From contig NW_027192213.1 in NCBI RefSeq assembly GCF_041956535.1, positions 53,111-117,110 of the forward strand: a stretch of 64,000 nt of DNA. The letters are read 5' to 3'. The notes under the pieces were generated by a model. The model worked only from the letters and a program-made list of their open reading frames with translations. It searched no databases and was not told the origin of the DNA. The translations under genes and the position numbers were made by a program. Below, piece by piece: positions 48,538-59,540 of this stretch. Position 1 is the first letter of the stretch, and every line of letters begins with the position of its first letter. Source of the DNA: Calcarisporiella thermophila CBS 279.70. Its lineage: Eukaryota > Calcarisporiellomycota.

Positions 48538-51465
48538 CTAAAGCTCCCACACGCCCACCAAGGTGCCCAAGTACGAGCCGGTGACCCACTCGGGAACGAT
48601 CTCCTTGACCTGGCCCAACACCTTGACGCCCCGCACCGGTCGCTCCTCGTTCTTCTCAAAGCCCTCGCGCTCAAGCGCGGTGAAGTGGAAGCGCAGCTTC
48701 TCGTTCCGCTCACTCTTGTACGTCAGATCCATCCGCCACGAATTGTAGCCGTGGCCACCCGCATGCCGGATAACGTAGTGGTGGGAGCGGGAGTAGGGCG
48801 GGGTATTAATGCTCCAGTCCACGACGTGCGCATCAAAGGCAATCACGTTCCACGTGTAGGACGGGAAGTGGCACAGGATGGTTAGCGACCTCGTGCGCGT
48901 GACGGGATCGTAGGTTACATTGTCCGCGCGCAGGTCGGGCAGCTCCTTCAGCATCAGGTCCCGGGGAACCCTGCTGCTCCCGGGGTGGGGCTCGGCGCGG
49001 GCCTCGATGTAGGGCGCGGTGTCGAGCCGGTACGACTCGAGGAATTCGCTGAAGGGGTAGATGGAGTCCCAGTCCGAGGGATTTTGCGCGTGGTGGCGGT
49101 ACTCCGCACGGACCCCAAACGCGCTCTCGAACCCGTCCAGCACATGCTCGAAGAAGGGGCCGCGGTCGGGTTGCGCCACGTGCAGATACGTTTCCCCCGA
49201 GGTGATGTTCTTCAAGTGCTGGATGAACACGCGCTTGGGGTGCAGGCGGTCGTAGGGCCACACCCCCGGCCACACGCCCATCCCCAAAATCACCAGCGCC
49301 TGGGCCGCAAGCGCCAGCGTGAGCACCCGCCCGAGCGCAGCGCGCCCAAATCGCACCGAGAAGGAGGAGAGGGAGGGCATCTCGGCAAACACCACGAGGC
49401 CGCACAGCACCGCGGCAATGTAGTCGACGGGCGTGTCCGCCCCCATCCTCCCGGTCAGCGGCACAAAGATCATGAGCAGCGAGATGCCGAAGATGGTGAA
49501 CCAGAGGGACGTGATGGTGGCGGAGAAGGCGTGCGCCCAGAGCGGCATGCGTTTCCTCGCCCACTTCATGTTGCCCTTGATGTCGATGTAGGGCTCGTTC
49601 CTCACCGACCCCGACACCTCCATCCAGAGCACCACCAGCGTGTAGGTGGCCGAGTACACCCAGATGATGAAGGAGGTCGCGATCCGCGGCAGAGTCAGGA
49701 GGAGCATGCACACGTTGGAGAGGTACATAAGGCTAACGAAATTGGCATACTCCAGATCGCCCAAGCCCCTCAACCGCCTCGACACCCCCGGCAGGAAGTA
49801 TTGCACGAGGAGTGGCCCGGCCACCGCCGCCGGCCCAAACAGAACAAGCCCTAGCCACTCCCGGCGATACCACGTCATCGACTTGCCGAGCACTTGAACC
49901 ATCGTGAATGACACCAGACAGGGGGAGAGCAGAGCCGCCACCGTGCTCAAAATCACGCCTAGAGCGCACAGGCCGTAGGCGGAGAGCACGTCGCGGAATG
50001 TGCGGAAGGGTGCCGTGCGTGCCGTGCGAAGCACCACGCGGATGTAGAGATAGGTCGCCAGGGCAAAGGTGACGAGGTGGAGGATGCAGGTCGCATACCA
50101 CGGGTAAACCACAAAGGCGACCCCAAAGAAGTCAAAGAAGACCACGTCGGTGACCGGGGTGGTATCGGTGAGGTTGCCCACGCTGGTGAGATGCTCAACC
50201 AGCTGCAGGCTATTCTCGCCCATATGCTATCCACCACAAATAGGGAAAGGTTATTCGACTCGGCGTCATCCAGGCAGCACCCAAAGGACATCCTACCTGC
50301 ATAGAGCCCGGCTCCACATGCTCGACCGTGTCTAAATAGGTATGATATAAATAGGAATTCTGGTATAGAGCCATGTCGATGCCCGTCAAGTTGCCATAGT
50401 CGATGAATTGGCGAAAATCGGTGTCGGAGAGGATCAGGCCGGTGCGGAAAATGTCGTTTGCCATCGCAGCCCCATGTGGATAGGGGACCGTTTTGTAGGC
50501 GTTGATCAGCTCGAGTGAGTTGGCCTGAAAGAGCACTTCGCGGCCAGTGGTTCCGCACGCCTCGAGGTTGATGACCGCACGAATACTGCATTAGGGGAGG
50601 GAGAAGGGGCTAGGGGTTAGACGCGAGATAGAAACATGGAAACGTCCAGGGAAAGGAGTTTACCTGTCCTTCAGTTCATGCATAGTGATGAACCCGTGGG
50701 AAGCATCTTGCAGCGACTCTTCGGCACCATTGAACACTAGCCACAATAAAATGGTTAATTTAGTGCCCCCTTCTAATCAAGGAAGGGTGGAGAGAAAGAA
50801 GAGCATACGGAAAATGACGGAGTTCTTTCGAGGGGTCTTGCTCAAGCTCAAAATTCGGATGATTTCAAGCATGACCGCCACCCCTGCGCCGTCGTCAGCG
50901 GCGCCAGCACTTCCAATCGTTGTATCGAAGTGGGAGTTCAAAAGCACAGCGTTTTGATCGCACTCGGGACCACACGAGAGTCGGACGATAATGTTGGTCA
51001 CGTTGGTGTACATCTTGATGACCACTGTGAACAAAGGGAAAAGGTTACAGGGCCACCGCGTAAAAATGAAAGAGAAGAGAGATAGGTACTGTGATGCATG
51101 ATGTCAAAGCGATGGGATCCCGATGCCTCCTGCACCCAAACATCGAACTTGAGCTTATCATTTCCCTCCGCAGCACGCTGGTACTCGGCTATTTTGTCTA
51201 GGAGGTACCTCTTAGTGCGCTCCTCCTCCTCCGTGCCCACCAGCCTGTAGCCAATGGTCTCGGAGAGATGCCGCATGTGCTCGCGCGCATTATGTTCAGA
51301 GAATACCGCGCGGCCCTGGGCATCGATGCCATCATGGAGGACAGGATCCGGGAGCCGCGTGTGGAAATAGAATCCAACCAGCGCGGAAAGCGCAATAAGC
51401 AAAATGATCAAGAGGTAGGAGCGAGGCCAGTCGAGATCTCGCCGGTGATTGAGTTTTTGTGCCAT
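48538..51465 (-). CDS. ERMP1: Endoplasmic reticulum metallopeptidase 1 (M28 family, ERMP1/Fxna-like)
   Basis: Five exons (51465-51090, 51024-50809, 50736-50664, 50585-50297, 50226-48538) give about 880 residues. A short cytosolic N-terminus is followed by one TM helix (YLLIILLIALSALVGFYF), then a lumenal M28 zinc-peptidase domain. Ligand motifs NSHFDTTIGSAGAADDGAG, FLFNGAEESLQDASHGF and SDTDFRQFIDYG...YHTYLDT are complete, so both zinc sites look intact. The C-terminal half has about eight TM helices and a lumenal beta-rich tail, as in animal ERMP1. The role is ER proteolysis or protein quality control; the fungal substrate is unknown. Confidence 0.93.
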
Positions 51466-54400
51466 GGGAGTTCTATGGAAGGGAAAGAAGGAGGAAGGGG
51501 GGAGAGCATGTCAGTTGAATGGAGCGAGTTCAGAAAACAAGGTTGGATCAACTGACTTGTGGGCCATCCTTAGAAGTGAGGAAAAAAAAAATTATGCATC
51601 GGCTCCTGGAAAGGACGTTGACCAAGGGCTTGTGACCTATGCTTAACACATATGTACCAGAAGGATCACCTTGGTTCGATTCCCAATAATCCCCCTCTAG
51701 CTATATGATCAGAAAGAGTAGCTAAGAAAGAATAGCTATGGAAATGGAAAAGTGCGGATTTCAAAGGCTCCAAATTGATATCACATGTCGGGGATATAAG
51801 GGGGTCAATTTCAGCAGGTTGAGTTGACGTCCCTTCTCTCCCTCTTATGCCCTCCCTCCCTCCCTCTCCACCCACCAACTCGCCACGTTGCAGTATGTCC
51901 ATACGATAGCAAGGAAACTGGATTGCGGATCGGGTGGAGGCGGGAGAAATGAATGAGGGAACGTGGAGTTGAATGAATGCGCATATATGCATCTGTATAT
52001 AGATACATTTGTGCTGCAGAAATTCATTCCCCCTCGTATGCACCTCTTCCTCACAGACAGGTTTACGCGTTTTCAGATTACTCATCCTCCAGCCCTGAGA
52101 AGTGAAGGAAACCATAGCCCGTGGTCGCGGGATGCCAAGCGCGCGGTATGAATGCCCTCTTATTGGGGCCAATCGCCTATTATTTTGCCGGTTGCACATA
52201 CCTTGGAGCACAATGAATTTAGACGCGGGCAGTGCTGAGAAGAGAGAGCGGGGGGGGGGGGAGGGGGACGCCATGGCAAATTGCCTCTTAGTTTTATCCA
52301 TCTTTCACCCGCTTCCTTGCTTGTGTGGCTATGCCCTGGGTGAGATGCCAATGTCAGTCAGAGTCAAATGCAGCCTTGGCTGGGCCTCTCTCTTGTTAAA
52401 GTTTTCCAGCTCCTCCCCATCCTCCTCCTCCGCCACCCCCCCATCCCGTAATGCTCCCTCGTCTGATTAGACCAGAACAACTGACAGCCTGGCGTCCGAA
52501 AGTATAAGTATTTTGCAGCATACCGGTTAGCAGGAAAAGTAAAAGCAAACAATAGTACGGGTAACTTTAGCGTCGCCATGTGGAGGGAGAGGAGGGGAGG
52601 AGGGCGGGGAGCGCGAAAGCAGTATAGTTTAATGAAACAAAGGCAAGGTCAGAGTTATTGAAAACAGGTTCGCATTGTTGATTCGGAGATTTGATCCACC
52701 CAATATACACAAAATGAGTCGACAAGCACGGCATTTGCTGGCAAACTTAACCTTTCTGCCAGCAAAATGCCGGCCACCCGAGAGCACTGAGTAGGACTGC
52801 CAGGCCCTGTGCAAGAGTCATTTCGTCGCTCTCCCCTTCCGATTTCGGTTTCTCCTTCATGTATGAAGACGGGGCGAGGGGATTGGCGGCAGATTCGGAG
52901 CAGCGTCGATAGGATGTCGCACATGCCCGGGCATCTTCCCGCGCCCAGACCTGTGCCCAGGTAGGGGATTGGAGGGGGGGGGGGGAGCCCTTGCTCCTCT
53001 TGTCGCTTACGTATCCTCTGCTATTCTTGTCCATGAGTCTCTTTCGCTCTCCCTTCACCATAAAGGGGCCCTCAGTCCAATGGAGGTGCTCGCTGCCGGA
53101 CAGCGTTGTCAAAATGTGGCAGGGTGGGACTTTGTCGCGAACCTTGTGGTAGCGCAATCTACCACGGTGGTGCAGAGCTAGCTTCATTTGTCCATACCAA
53201 TCACCTAGGGGAGCTTGCTGGGGCAAGGAGGGAAGAGAGGGAGGAGGTGATACCAATTTAGGAGCTGCAGTAATCATGTATGCAAGGTTACTCTTTTGGA
53301 TTTATCCCGGCGCTGGTTGTGTCCTCCTCCCCGACGGTGGCCCAGCAGCTTCGCTTGCCAATAGTGGCGGTCGAGCAGCATTTGGTTTAGGGAGGGGGGG
53401 ACGCGGGCATCATAGGCCAGGAGCTCGCCCCTCTGCCCAGGGAGCGGGCCCTCCATCGGCCTTTGGCGGAGTCGGGATGCGGCTGCTTGCTACCCTCATC
53501 GTCCTGTGGGAGGGACTGCCAACTGGGACTGCCCGGGACGGCCGCAAGCAAGGCGAGCAGGGCACCGTGGCCACTTGCATTTCCTAATTCTTCCACGACT
53601 CGATTAGAGTTTTCCACCATTTCCGAGGAAGCAAGCCAAGAGAGGGATATGAAAAATGGGGGAGCGGTGACTGTGAAATGGGGAGGGGAGGCACCAAAAT
53701 GTTCTCAGACACCGCTGTGGAGCAGGGGGCAACGGCTCAATGCGGGCGAGTGAGAAAAAGCTTTTACAAATCATGATTACACAGATAAAAACCGTAATCA
53801 GACTCCAAGGTTGGTTGCAACTGTGGATGAAGCGAATAGAATTTAATACCAAAACCTTCTTCAGAAAAGAAAGAAATAGCTTTTGCGTGACGGGGTTACC
53901 CGCATGCAACACAGAGGAGAGAGAGAGAGAGAAAAAATAACTTTCGACGCGCGCACAAACCATTCCTTCTTCCCCCTCTGCTTGCCCTCGCCTTTGTTTA
54001 TAAAGATACGCGTGTTTTCGCCTGCGAGCCAGCTCTTTTTTCTCTTTCCTGTTTTCACCCGCGTGTTTTCTCGCCCGTTTTCTCGCGAGTTCTCCTCTCC
54101 CACCCTCAGCCCTCCAAGCCCCAAGTCCTCAGCATCCCCTCCCCTGCGGCCTCCCGCGCCCCCCGCCTCTCTCCTCTTAGCACTTAGGCTTCCGCTGGCA
54201 CTTGCTGATAACAAAGGTAACCCCTTCGATTTCCCTCCTCTCTTTGCAGGGCAGAGTCGGGCCAAGGGGGGAAATGAGCGCAGCGCACAGAAAATGAAGG
54301 GCGGCTGAGTCGTGGAAGATCTCCCTCGACCTGAACAGATTCAGAGCCATGTTTCAGCGGGGGCCGAGGCTGGTTGGTGCGCTCTTTCAAAAGAAACCGG

Positions 54401-54885
54401 TCAAGGATTTCCCTTCCTGTTGTAGGGCTCGAGATCCCTCCCCCCCTCTTCTTATCCGATATGCAGAGGAAAGGAGAAAAAGCGATTGCGAGACTCACAC
54501 CGGACCAGCTGCAACTCATTTCCCCTTTTCCGCTCTTGCTGCATGAAACCAATCGAACTTTAATCACAAACTTGTTCGCGACCCACTAGCTAACTTTTGA
54601 CGCGTTCTTATTTTTTTTCATGTCGTGCTAATGAACAGGCAGGGATCTGGTGCATTGCTGTTGATTAAACTAACAGGTGAGTTTATATTCCACAGCCTTT
54701 CGTTGTCCCCTCTCCCCCCGCTCGTCCGTAGCTCTCCCCTCTCCCCCCCCCCTCCCTCTCTCCTCTCCGCCCGATCGAATTCTAATCGAATGCTTGGCTT
54801 TCCTTGAATGCTAGGGCCCCTCCATCCCTCTTCCTCCCTCCCCCCGCACCCTGAATAAGAGACAAAGAAGAAGAATGCTAATACC
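51466..54885. promoter_or_regulatory. 3.4-kb region upstream of the WOPR gene
   Basis: No gene is supported with confidence. Low-complexity G/C and pyrimidine tracts (G10 near 52250, G13 near 52973, C-rich 54680-54760) yield overlapping random frames. Genes of the WOPR family (Wor1, Ryp1) are known for very long upstream regions and 5' UTRs, so this is best read as regulatory plus leader sequence. Weak candidates inside it are a two-exon secretory peptide at 52579-52396 (-) and a Trp/His-containing frame at 52747-53277 (-). Confidence 0.5.
52396..52579 (-). CDS. Possible tiny secreted Gly/Trp-rich peptide (speculative)
   Basis: ATG 52579 opens a signal-peptide-like stretch (MATLKLPVLLFAFTFPAN). 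A GT donor at 52523 and an AG acceptor ending at 52463 would join it in phase to RRGSITGWGGGGGGWGGAGKL and a stop at 52396, 40 residues in all. The intron length (61 bp) is typical here. The region is low complexity, there is no homologue known to me, and the neighbouring space looks regulatory, so this may be chance. Confidence 0.2.
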
Positions 54886-56292
54886 ATGTCCGCCATCACC
54901 GAGACCTTCCACGGCTATATCGAAACCACCCACGACACCCTCCTCATCTACGAGGCTTGCCACCGCCAGATGCTCCCCCGGGTCACCCGCCGGCTGCAGG
55001 AGAAGGAGCGAGCAGTGATCCGCTCGGGATCGGTGTTTGTCTTTGATGAGCGCGAATCGGGAATCAAGCGATGGACGGATGGGCGCGTGTGGAGCCCCTC
55101 GCGCATCCTCGGCAACTTCTTGATATACCGCGAGCTGGACAAGCGCGGTCCGTGCGCCCGCCGCGATCTCATCACCAGCCCCGAGCGCGTCCCGCCCCCC
55201 CTCTCCAACGACCCCGAGGCCCGTGCGGAGAGGGAGAAGGAGCGATCGCTGGTCGGGAGCCTGACCAACTCCTACCTGTTCAAGAAGAGCGGCCTCATCA
55301 AGAAAACGATGAGCGTGGTGGTGCACGGGGTCAGCCAGCACCTTATCTCGTACTACACCATCGAGGACGTCAAGTCTGGCCGGCTCCGGCGCCCGAGCAG
55401 CGTGCCGGAGCTCGCCGGGCTGGAGATCTCTCCCCTCTTCCTGCTCAAGCAAAACTTCCGCGTGCCCCCCCTCATCGACGCCGCCCACCCCATGGCCGCA
55501 GGCGAGCCCAGATCCCCGACGGGCGCGGCCTACGGCTACGCGTGCGGCGGCGAGTTCGGCGGAGGTCACGGCGCCATGACCACCTCGCCCACCGCGCGCG
55601 AGGGCGGGTGGGGCATGCTGACCCCGGAGCATCAAGTCTACGGTTCGCCCGAAGTGGCCCATGGTCCTGGCGCCCATGGTGCCGCCGCCGCCGGCGAGCT
55701 CGACACCCCCACCCGCATGGGTCTAGTCCGCGCCTACGGCGAGTCTCCTGCCGAAGCCTACTTCCCGGGTAACCCGCCTCCAGGCGACGACAGCCTCCGG
55801 CAATCCCGGCACGGTGCCTTCACGAGCTATGTCCCTCCCCCGCTCTACTCCGCCACGGGGTCCTCCGCGAGCCTCTCCTACGGAGGGTATAATAGAAGTG
55901 TCGGCGGCGGATACAGCCCTCCTATGCTGCAGCCCTCGGTTTCCCCGTCATCGCACCCGCCCTCCCAGTCGCAGCCTCAGGGCTACTCGTCCCCCTTTAG
56001 TGTACACCCCACGACCGCCATGTCGAACAACATGTATGCCGTATGGCCCGAGTCGCCACGTCATCGCGCGCAACAGCTCCCGCCCCCGTCCCTACCCCCC
56101 CCTCTCACCTCGCACCAACTTCCCTTTCAGCAGCAACATCCACCACAACCACCACAGCAGCAACAGCAACAGCAGCAAGCCCAGCAGCACATTCAACAGC
56201 AAAGATATCCTCAGGGAGGAATGCTATATTCGCAGCAGGGAGAAAATGGGATGTCTGTGTATACCTCATCACATTATCCAGAGGGTTCATAA
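54886..56292 (+). CDS. WOPR-domain (Gti1/Pac2 family) transcriptional regulator, Wor1/Ryp1-like
   Basis: A single exon of 468 residues. The family controls morphological switching, dimorphism and development in fungi. The WOPR fold occupies the first about 210 residues: ETFHGYIETTHDTLLIYEAC, RSGSVFVFDERESGIKRWTDG, WSPSRILGNFLIYREL, then WOPRb with SYLFKKSGLIKKTMSV, QHLISYYTIEDVKSGRL and ISPLFLLKQNFRVPP. The rest is Pro/Ser/Gln/Gly-rich, with a poly-Gln run (CAG/CAA) near 56155 and QPQGYSSPF, typical of these activators. DNA-contacting residues (KRWTDG..WSPSR) are conserved. A very long upstream region fits the family. Confidence 0.95.
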   Translation: MSAITETFHGYIETTHDTLLIYEACHRQMLPRVTRRLQEKERAVIRSGSVFVFDERESGIKRWTDGRVWSPSRILGNFLIYRELDKRGPCARRDLITSPERVPPPLSNDPEARAEREKERSLVGSLTNSYLFKKSGLIKKTMSVVVHGVSQHLISYYTIEDVKSGRLRRPSSVPELAGLEISPLFLLKQNFRVPPLIDAAHPMAAGEPRSPTGAAYGYACGGEFGGGHGAMTTSPTAREGGWGMLTPEHQVYGSPEVAHGPGAHGAAAAGELDTPTRMGLVRAYGESPAEAYFPGNPPPGDDSLRQSRHGAFTSYVPPPLYSATGSSASLSYGGYNRSVGGGYSPPMLQPSVSPSSHPPSQSQPQGYSSPFSVHPTTAMSNNMYAVWPESPRHRAQQLPPPSLPPPLTSHQLPFQQQHPPQPPQQQQQQQQAQQHIQQQRYPQGGMLYSQQGENGMSVYTSSHYPEGS

Positions 56293-56814
56293 AAAAAAAT
56301 TCTTTTATAGGTCTTGTTTGTATTTGCTTTCTTTTTCGCTTTATTTCTTTTTTTCTTCTTCTTCTTTATTCTTCCACCTTTGCTTTCATCTTCTTTTTAT
56401 TGAATGTATTATTTTCTTCTTTCATCATTTGGAATCGTTTTGTTCTTCTTCTCTTTTTCCTTTTAAATATTGCGCGTTTGTTTGGTTTGTTTTCTCTCTC
56501 TCTCCCCCTTACTTTGTCCATTTGTGCTTGTATTATTGAGCTCAATGCTGCTTATGTTAAAAAAAAAGAAAAGAGTTTTATTGAGTGTTACCTAGCACAA
56601 AGCAAATCCGCGCGCCCGGGGTTCCGACACCCAACGTAACTCTACCTTTACATAACGGAAAGCTTAACTGGAACCTCCGCCGGAAATGGTTAACGTTGGT
56701 GAGATCGAGGATTAAGTTTAGGCCAGGTCGTACTGCTCTTCTCAGTAGAATTTTTCCGACTCGTTCACGCCTAAGATAAGATCCATTAGCTAAGCCTTCG
56801 AGGGGGGGTGGGTC
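56293..56814. other. T-rich convergent intergenic region
   Basis: A strongly pyrimidine-rich strand (56300-56520) follows the WOPR stop and is probably its 3' UTR. No gene seen. Confidence 0.55.
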
Positions 56815-57379
56815 TCAGTCACCCTGCGTCAACCTACCCTCGCGCCATTTGGGCAGGCTCTTGTCGAGCGAGATGAGGCTTTTCAACTGACTCGAGCCTG
56901 AGTCGTAAAACACGGCCCGCCCAACGGGCAGCTTGTCGGGGTCGTCCAGGGTGGCCACCGTGACGCCGTATAGCTCGGGCGAGGCCATCTCCTCCCATAC
57001 GTAGATCTGGCAGCCGCAGTCGGGGCAGAAATGACGATGCACCCCCGGCGAGGAAGTGTAACGCTTGGTTGCATCCTCGGGGATGAATTGAACCCGAGAA
57101 ACAGGCGCATTGAAAAACGTGGCGAGGAGCGCACCCGCGGACTTGCGGCACATGGTGCAAAGACAGTACACCGAGTTAGAGGGCTCGTGCTGGTTGAAGT
57201 CGGGGGGGAGGACTGCGCGGTATCGAATCTGGAGGGGGGGAGGCGTCAGATGTTCCGAGAAATGGAGCTTTGTCATTTCACTCATCATTCAACGCCAACC
57301 CATCGCTCATGTTTACCTTTTTGCAGAGACATCCGCCCTCGACCACGATGTCATTAGTAGTGGCAACAGTAGTACTCAT
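56815..57379 (-). CDS. GFA/CENP-V family zinc protein (Mss4-like fold)
   Basis: Two exons (57379-57317, 57228-56815) give 158 residues. The family includes glutathione-dependent formaldehyde-activating enzymes and CENP-V; most fungal members have no proven substrate. Zinc ligands are visible: GGCLCKK-IRYRA across the intron, CLCTMCRKSAGA, and HRHFCPDCGCQIYV. The start at 57379 (STTVATTNDIVVEGG) is needed to include the first CxC pair. A long C tract forms the polypyrimidine tract of the intron acceptor. Confidence 0.9.
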
Positions 57380-58298
57380 CTTGGTTCTCAGCAATGACAG
57401 GCAGGCAGGCTAGCGTGGGATTCCTTCCTCGAATGACCTCGTTATATAGGTTGATATGACTCACCCTACAAGGAAATGCGTCCAAAAGAGGAAACACGGC
57501 CTCGTCGAAGCTTTTTCCCAAATTCTCCTTGCTTGGTAAATATTTCCATTTTCATTTTGGTCCATATTAAAAGCGGGTAAGTGGCCTCATATTCTGGGAG
57601 ATGGGCGTCTGCATGCATCACCGGCACCGACTCTGCCTTCACCCTTCTGAAATCTCTACTCTCTCTTCCCCCGGCCCCCACTGCTTTTCAGGGCCACGAA
57701 TATATTAAAGAGCCGGCTTCTATGGAGCCTTGAGTATCTGCAATCCTCTCTAGTTTATGGGTCTATACCCGAAGGCTGCTTTACATCGTAGGATGAAGTG
57801 AGCACCCCTCCCGATGGCAGAGATATGAAATCAAATGGGCAGAGGAGTCTGTGCGAGTGGTCAAGACAATGCCAAAATAGCATTCTGGGATGAGAGCCCG
57901 CCTAGAAAGTTGACTGAAATTGATTAGGGTAGACGTGCCAGCTTCATTGTGCCATTTCATCTAACTCTTTGTCCTTTTTCATTGGACTCGTTCATACCGA
58001 AGCTTGTTCTACTGTGACCGAGTTAATCACAGATGGAGATTGACCTGTCACGCCTTTGAATGTATTAGGAGTTTTTTTTGTGGAAGTGGAACTCACAAAA
58101 TATTCCGATAGTTGCTGTGTTATATCCTCAAGCAGAGTTACATTTTATGTAGATATGAAGTCTCTCAAATATAAACGGATTGATTCTCCTCCATTGATTC
58201 TCTCAAAAAACATGCGCAAATACTTTAGCAAAATAGATAACATGAAAACAAGGCTGAGCCTGAGTCAGTAGGGGGAGTAGGCCGAGAACTAGGATCGA
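57380..58298. other. Intergenic region without a gene
   Basis: About 920 bp. Composition drops back from GC-rich to AT-rich across it. The frame at 58056-58271 shows no family resemblance. It contains the promoter of the GFA-family gene. Confidence 0.5.
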
Positions 58299-59151
58299 TC
58301 ATTTCTCGAAGTCAAGACAGCGAAAGGCGAAATCTCGCTGCCCGAGTCCAATATTCCGGAGGAAAACCGCTCCTAGCGGGAAGAAGCACACAAAAACAAG
58401 AATCAGAGGTAGCACGGACATCGCAACCGTGAACGTGGAGATGCTCATAAACAACTTGATTAAAGCAAAATAGAGGGTGCACCACAGCGTCCATTTGTCT
58501 TTGGCCACGATAGGATACAGGATTTCGTTGCGAGTTAGTGGCCGGTCACTAGGGAAAACCCGCGGATACCGCCGCTCCTTATGCGTGGGGGGGCGACCAA
58601 AGAAGAGCTCGAGCGTGACCAACTCGATCTGACCAAGCATCCTAAGGGATGGAGAAGGCAGAGAGGTAAGCATCCTGTGGACAAATATCCCCATCCTAAT
58701 CTCGTTTCTTCAGAGTGGCTCATGATTACCGATAAGAGTAAAATGAGAAGCTCAGCATAAGAAGCCCCACGGGGGGGATGATCAACAACAACACGCTCAT
58801 CATGAACGTTGTCCATACCCACATGAAGCCCAAACACGCTATTGGAAGAGAGACAAAAAGAATATACGCCAACGACAACCAAGTGATCGGATCGCACACG
58901 GCATTGAAGTTATTCACGTAGTCAGGCTCGTTATGCCGCTGGCCCCCCGAGGGATCCGATTGGAAAGGAGCGTGAGAGTTGGAGGGGGGTAGCTCGGATA
59001 CGTTGGAACGAGCCGCGTATACATAAGGTTGTGGATAGAGGTTTTTTTCAGGGGGTTCGAGCGGTATCGAAGTGGAGGGAGGGAACTGGGAACTTTCATA
59101 GGGTGGGGGAAGATCGCCATCATGGTTGTGATAAGAGCGGTGTTGGTCCAT
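58299..59151 (-). CDS. Multi-pass membrane protein with N-terminal PPPY motif
   Basis: Two exons (59151-58730, 58641-58299) give about 254 residues. The N-terminus (MDQHRSYHNHDGDLPPPYESS) is Pro/Ser-rich and holds a PPxY motif that could bind WW domains, for example of Rsp5/Nedd4 ubiquitin ligases. Two hydrophobic pairs follow: LSLAYILFVSLPIACLGFMW with SVLLLIIPPVGLLMLSF, and LWCTLYFALIKLFMSI with PLILVFVCFFPLGAVFL. The repeat-like arrangement resembles small putative sensor-domain proteins. A vacuolar or endosomal sorting-regulated protein is a guess. I do not recognise a named family. Confidence 0.7.
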
Positions 59152-59540
59152 TCTAAACGAGAGAAGAGTCAATGAGAGTGAAAGGGGGGAGACAGAGTGG
59201 AGGGTGCTCTAGTTCTATTGTCCAAGATGAAGCGTTTCTTTCTATTTGCCAAGACTAATTTCTCTACTTAGAAACTCAAACAAGCTTTGATACTCCGCAT
59301 CCTTCTCTCACATTTCGGCCAAAGGAATTGGGCTAATTGGACTGCCGCTTCCAAGCACTATAATCGTGCTTATTCTTGAAAAGTCTGTCGCATCTAGTCA
59401 CCCTCAACGTTCGCTTGTTCATAGAACATCGAATTCAGTTCCTCGGCCTGGATCAGTGGGATCCAAGAGTATATGAACGAGGTGTGTATTTGCAAAATAG
59501 AAAAGATATTAAAAACAAACAATGCGAGTCATATAATAAA
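59152..59540. other. Intergenic region
   Basis: About 390 bp between two minus-strand genes; promoter of the PPxY membrane protein and GLE1 3' end. The frame at 59376-59576 (+) is not supported. Confidence 0.5.

Noticed and set aside
51620-51690. tRNA-like segment with a B-box match (GGTTCGATTCC)
   Set aside because: The B-box is good but the T-stem has two mismatches, no acceptor stem pairs, and the A-box-like string is poor with no D-stem. A relic at best.
52747-53277. 176-codon minus-strand frame with a plausible-looking Trp/His-rich middle
   Set aside because: No recognised family, no consistent splicing to neighbouring frames, and it lies in GC-rich low-complexity sequence where long random frames are common.
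53274-53620. Overlapping minus-strand frames that look mildly protein-like
   Set aside because: They lie in different phases with no GT-AG pair joining them, and no homologue is recognised.
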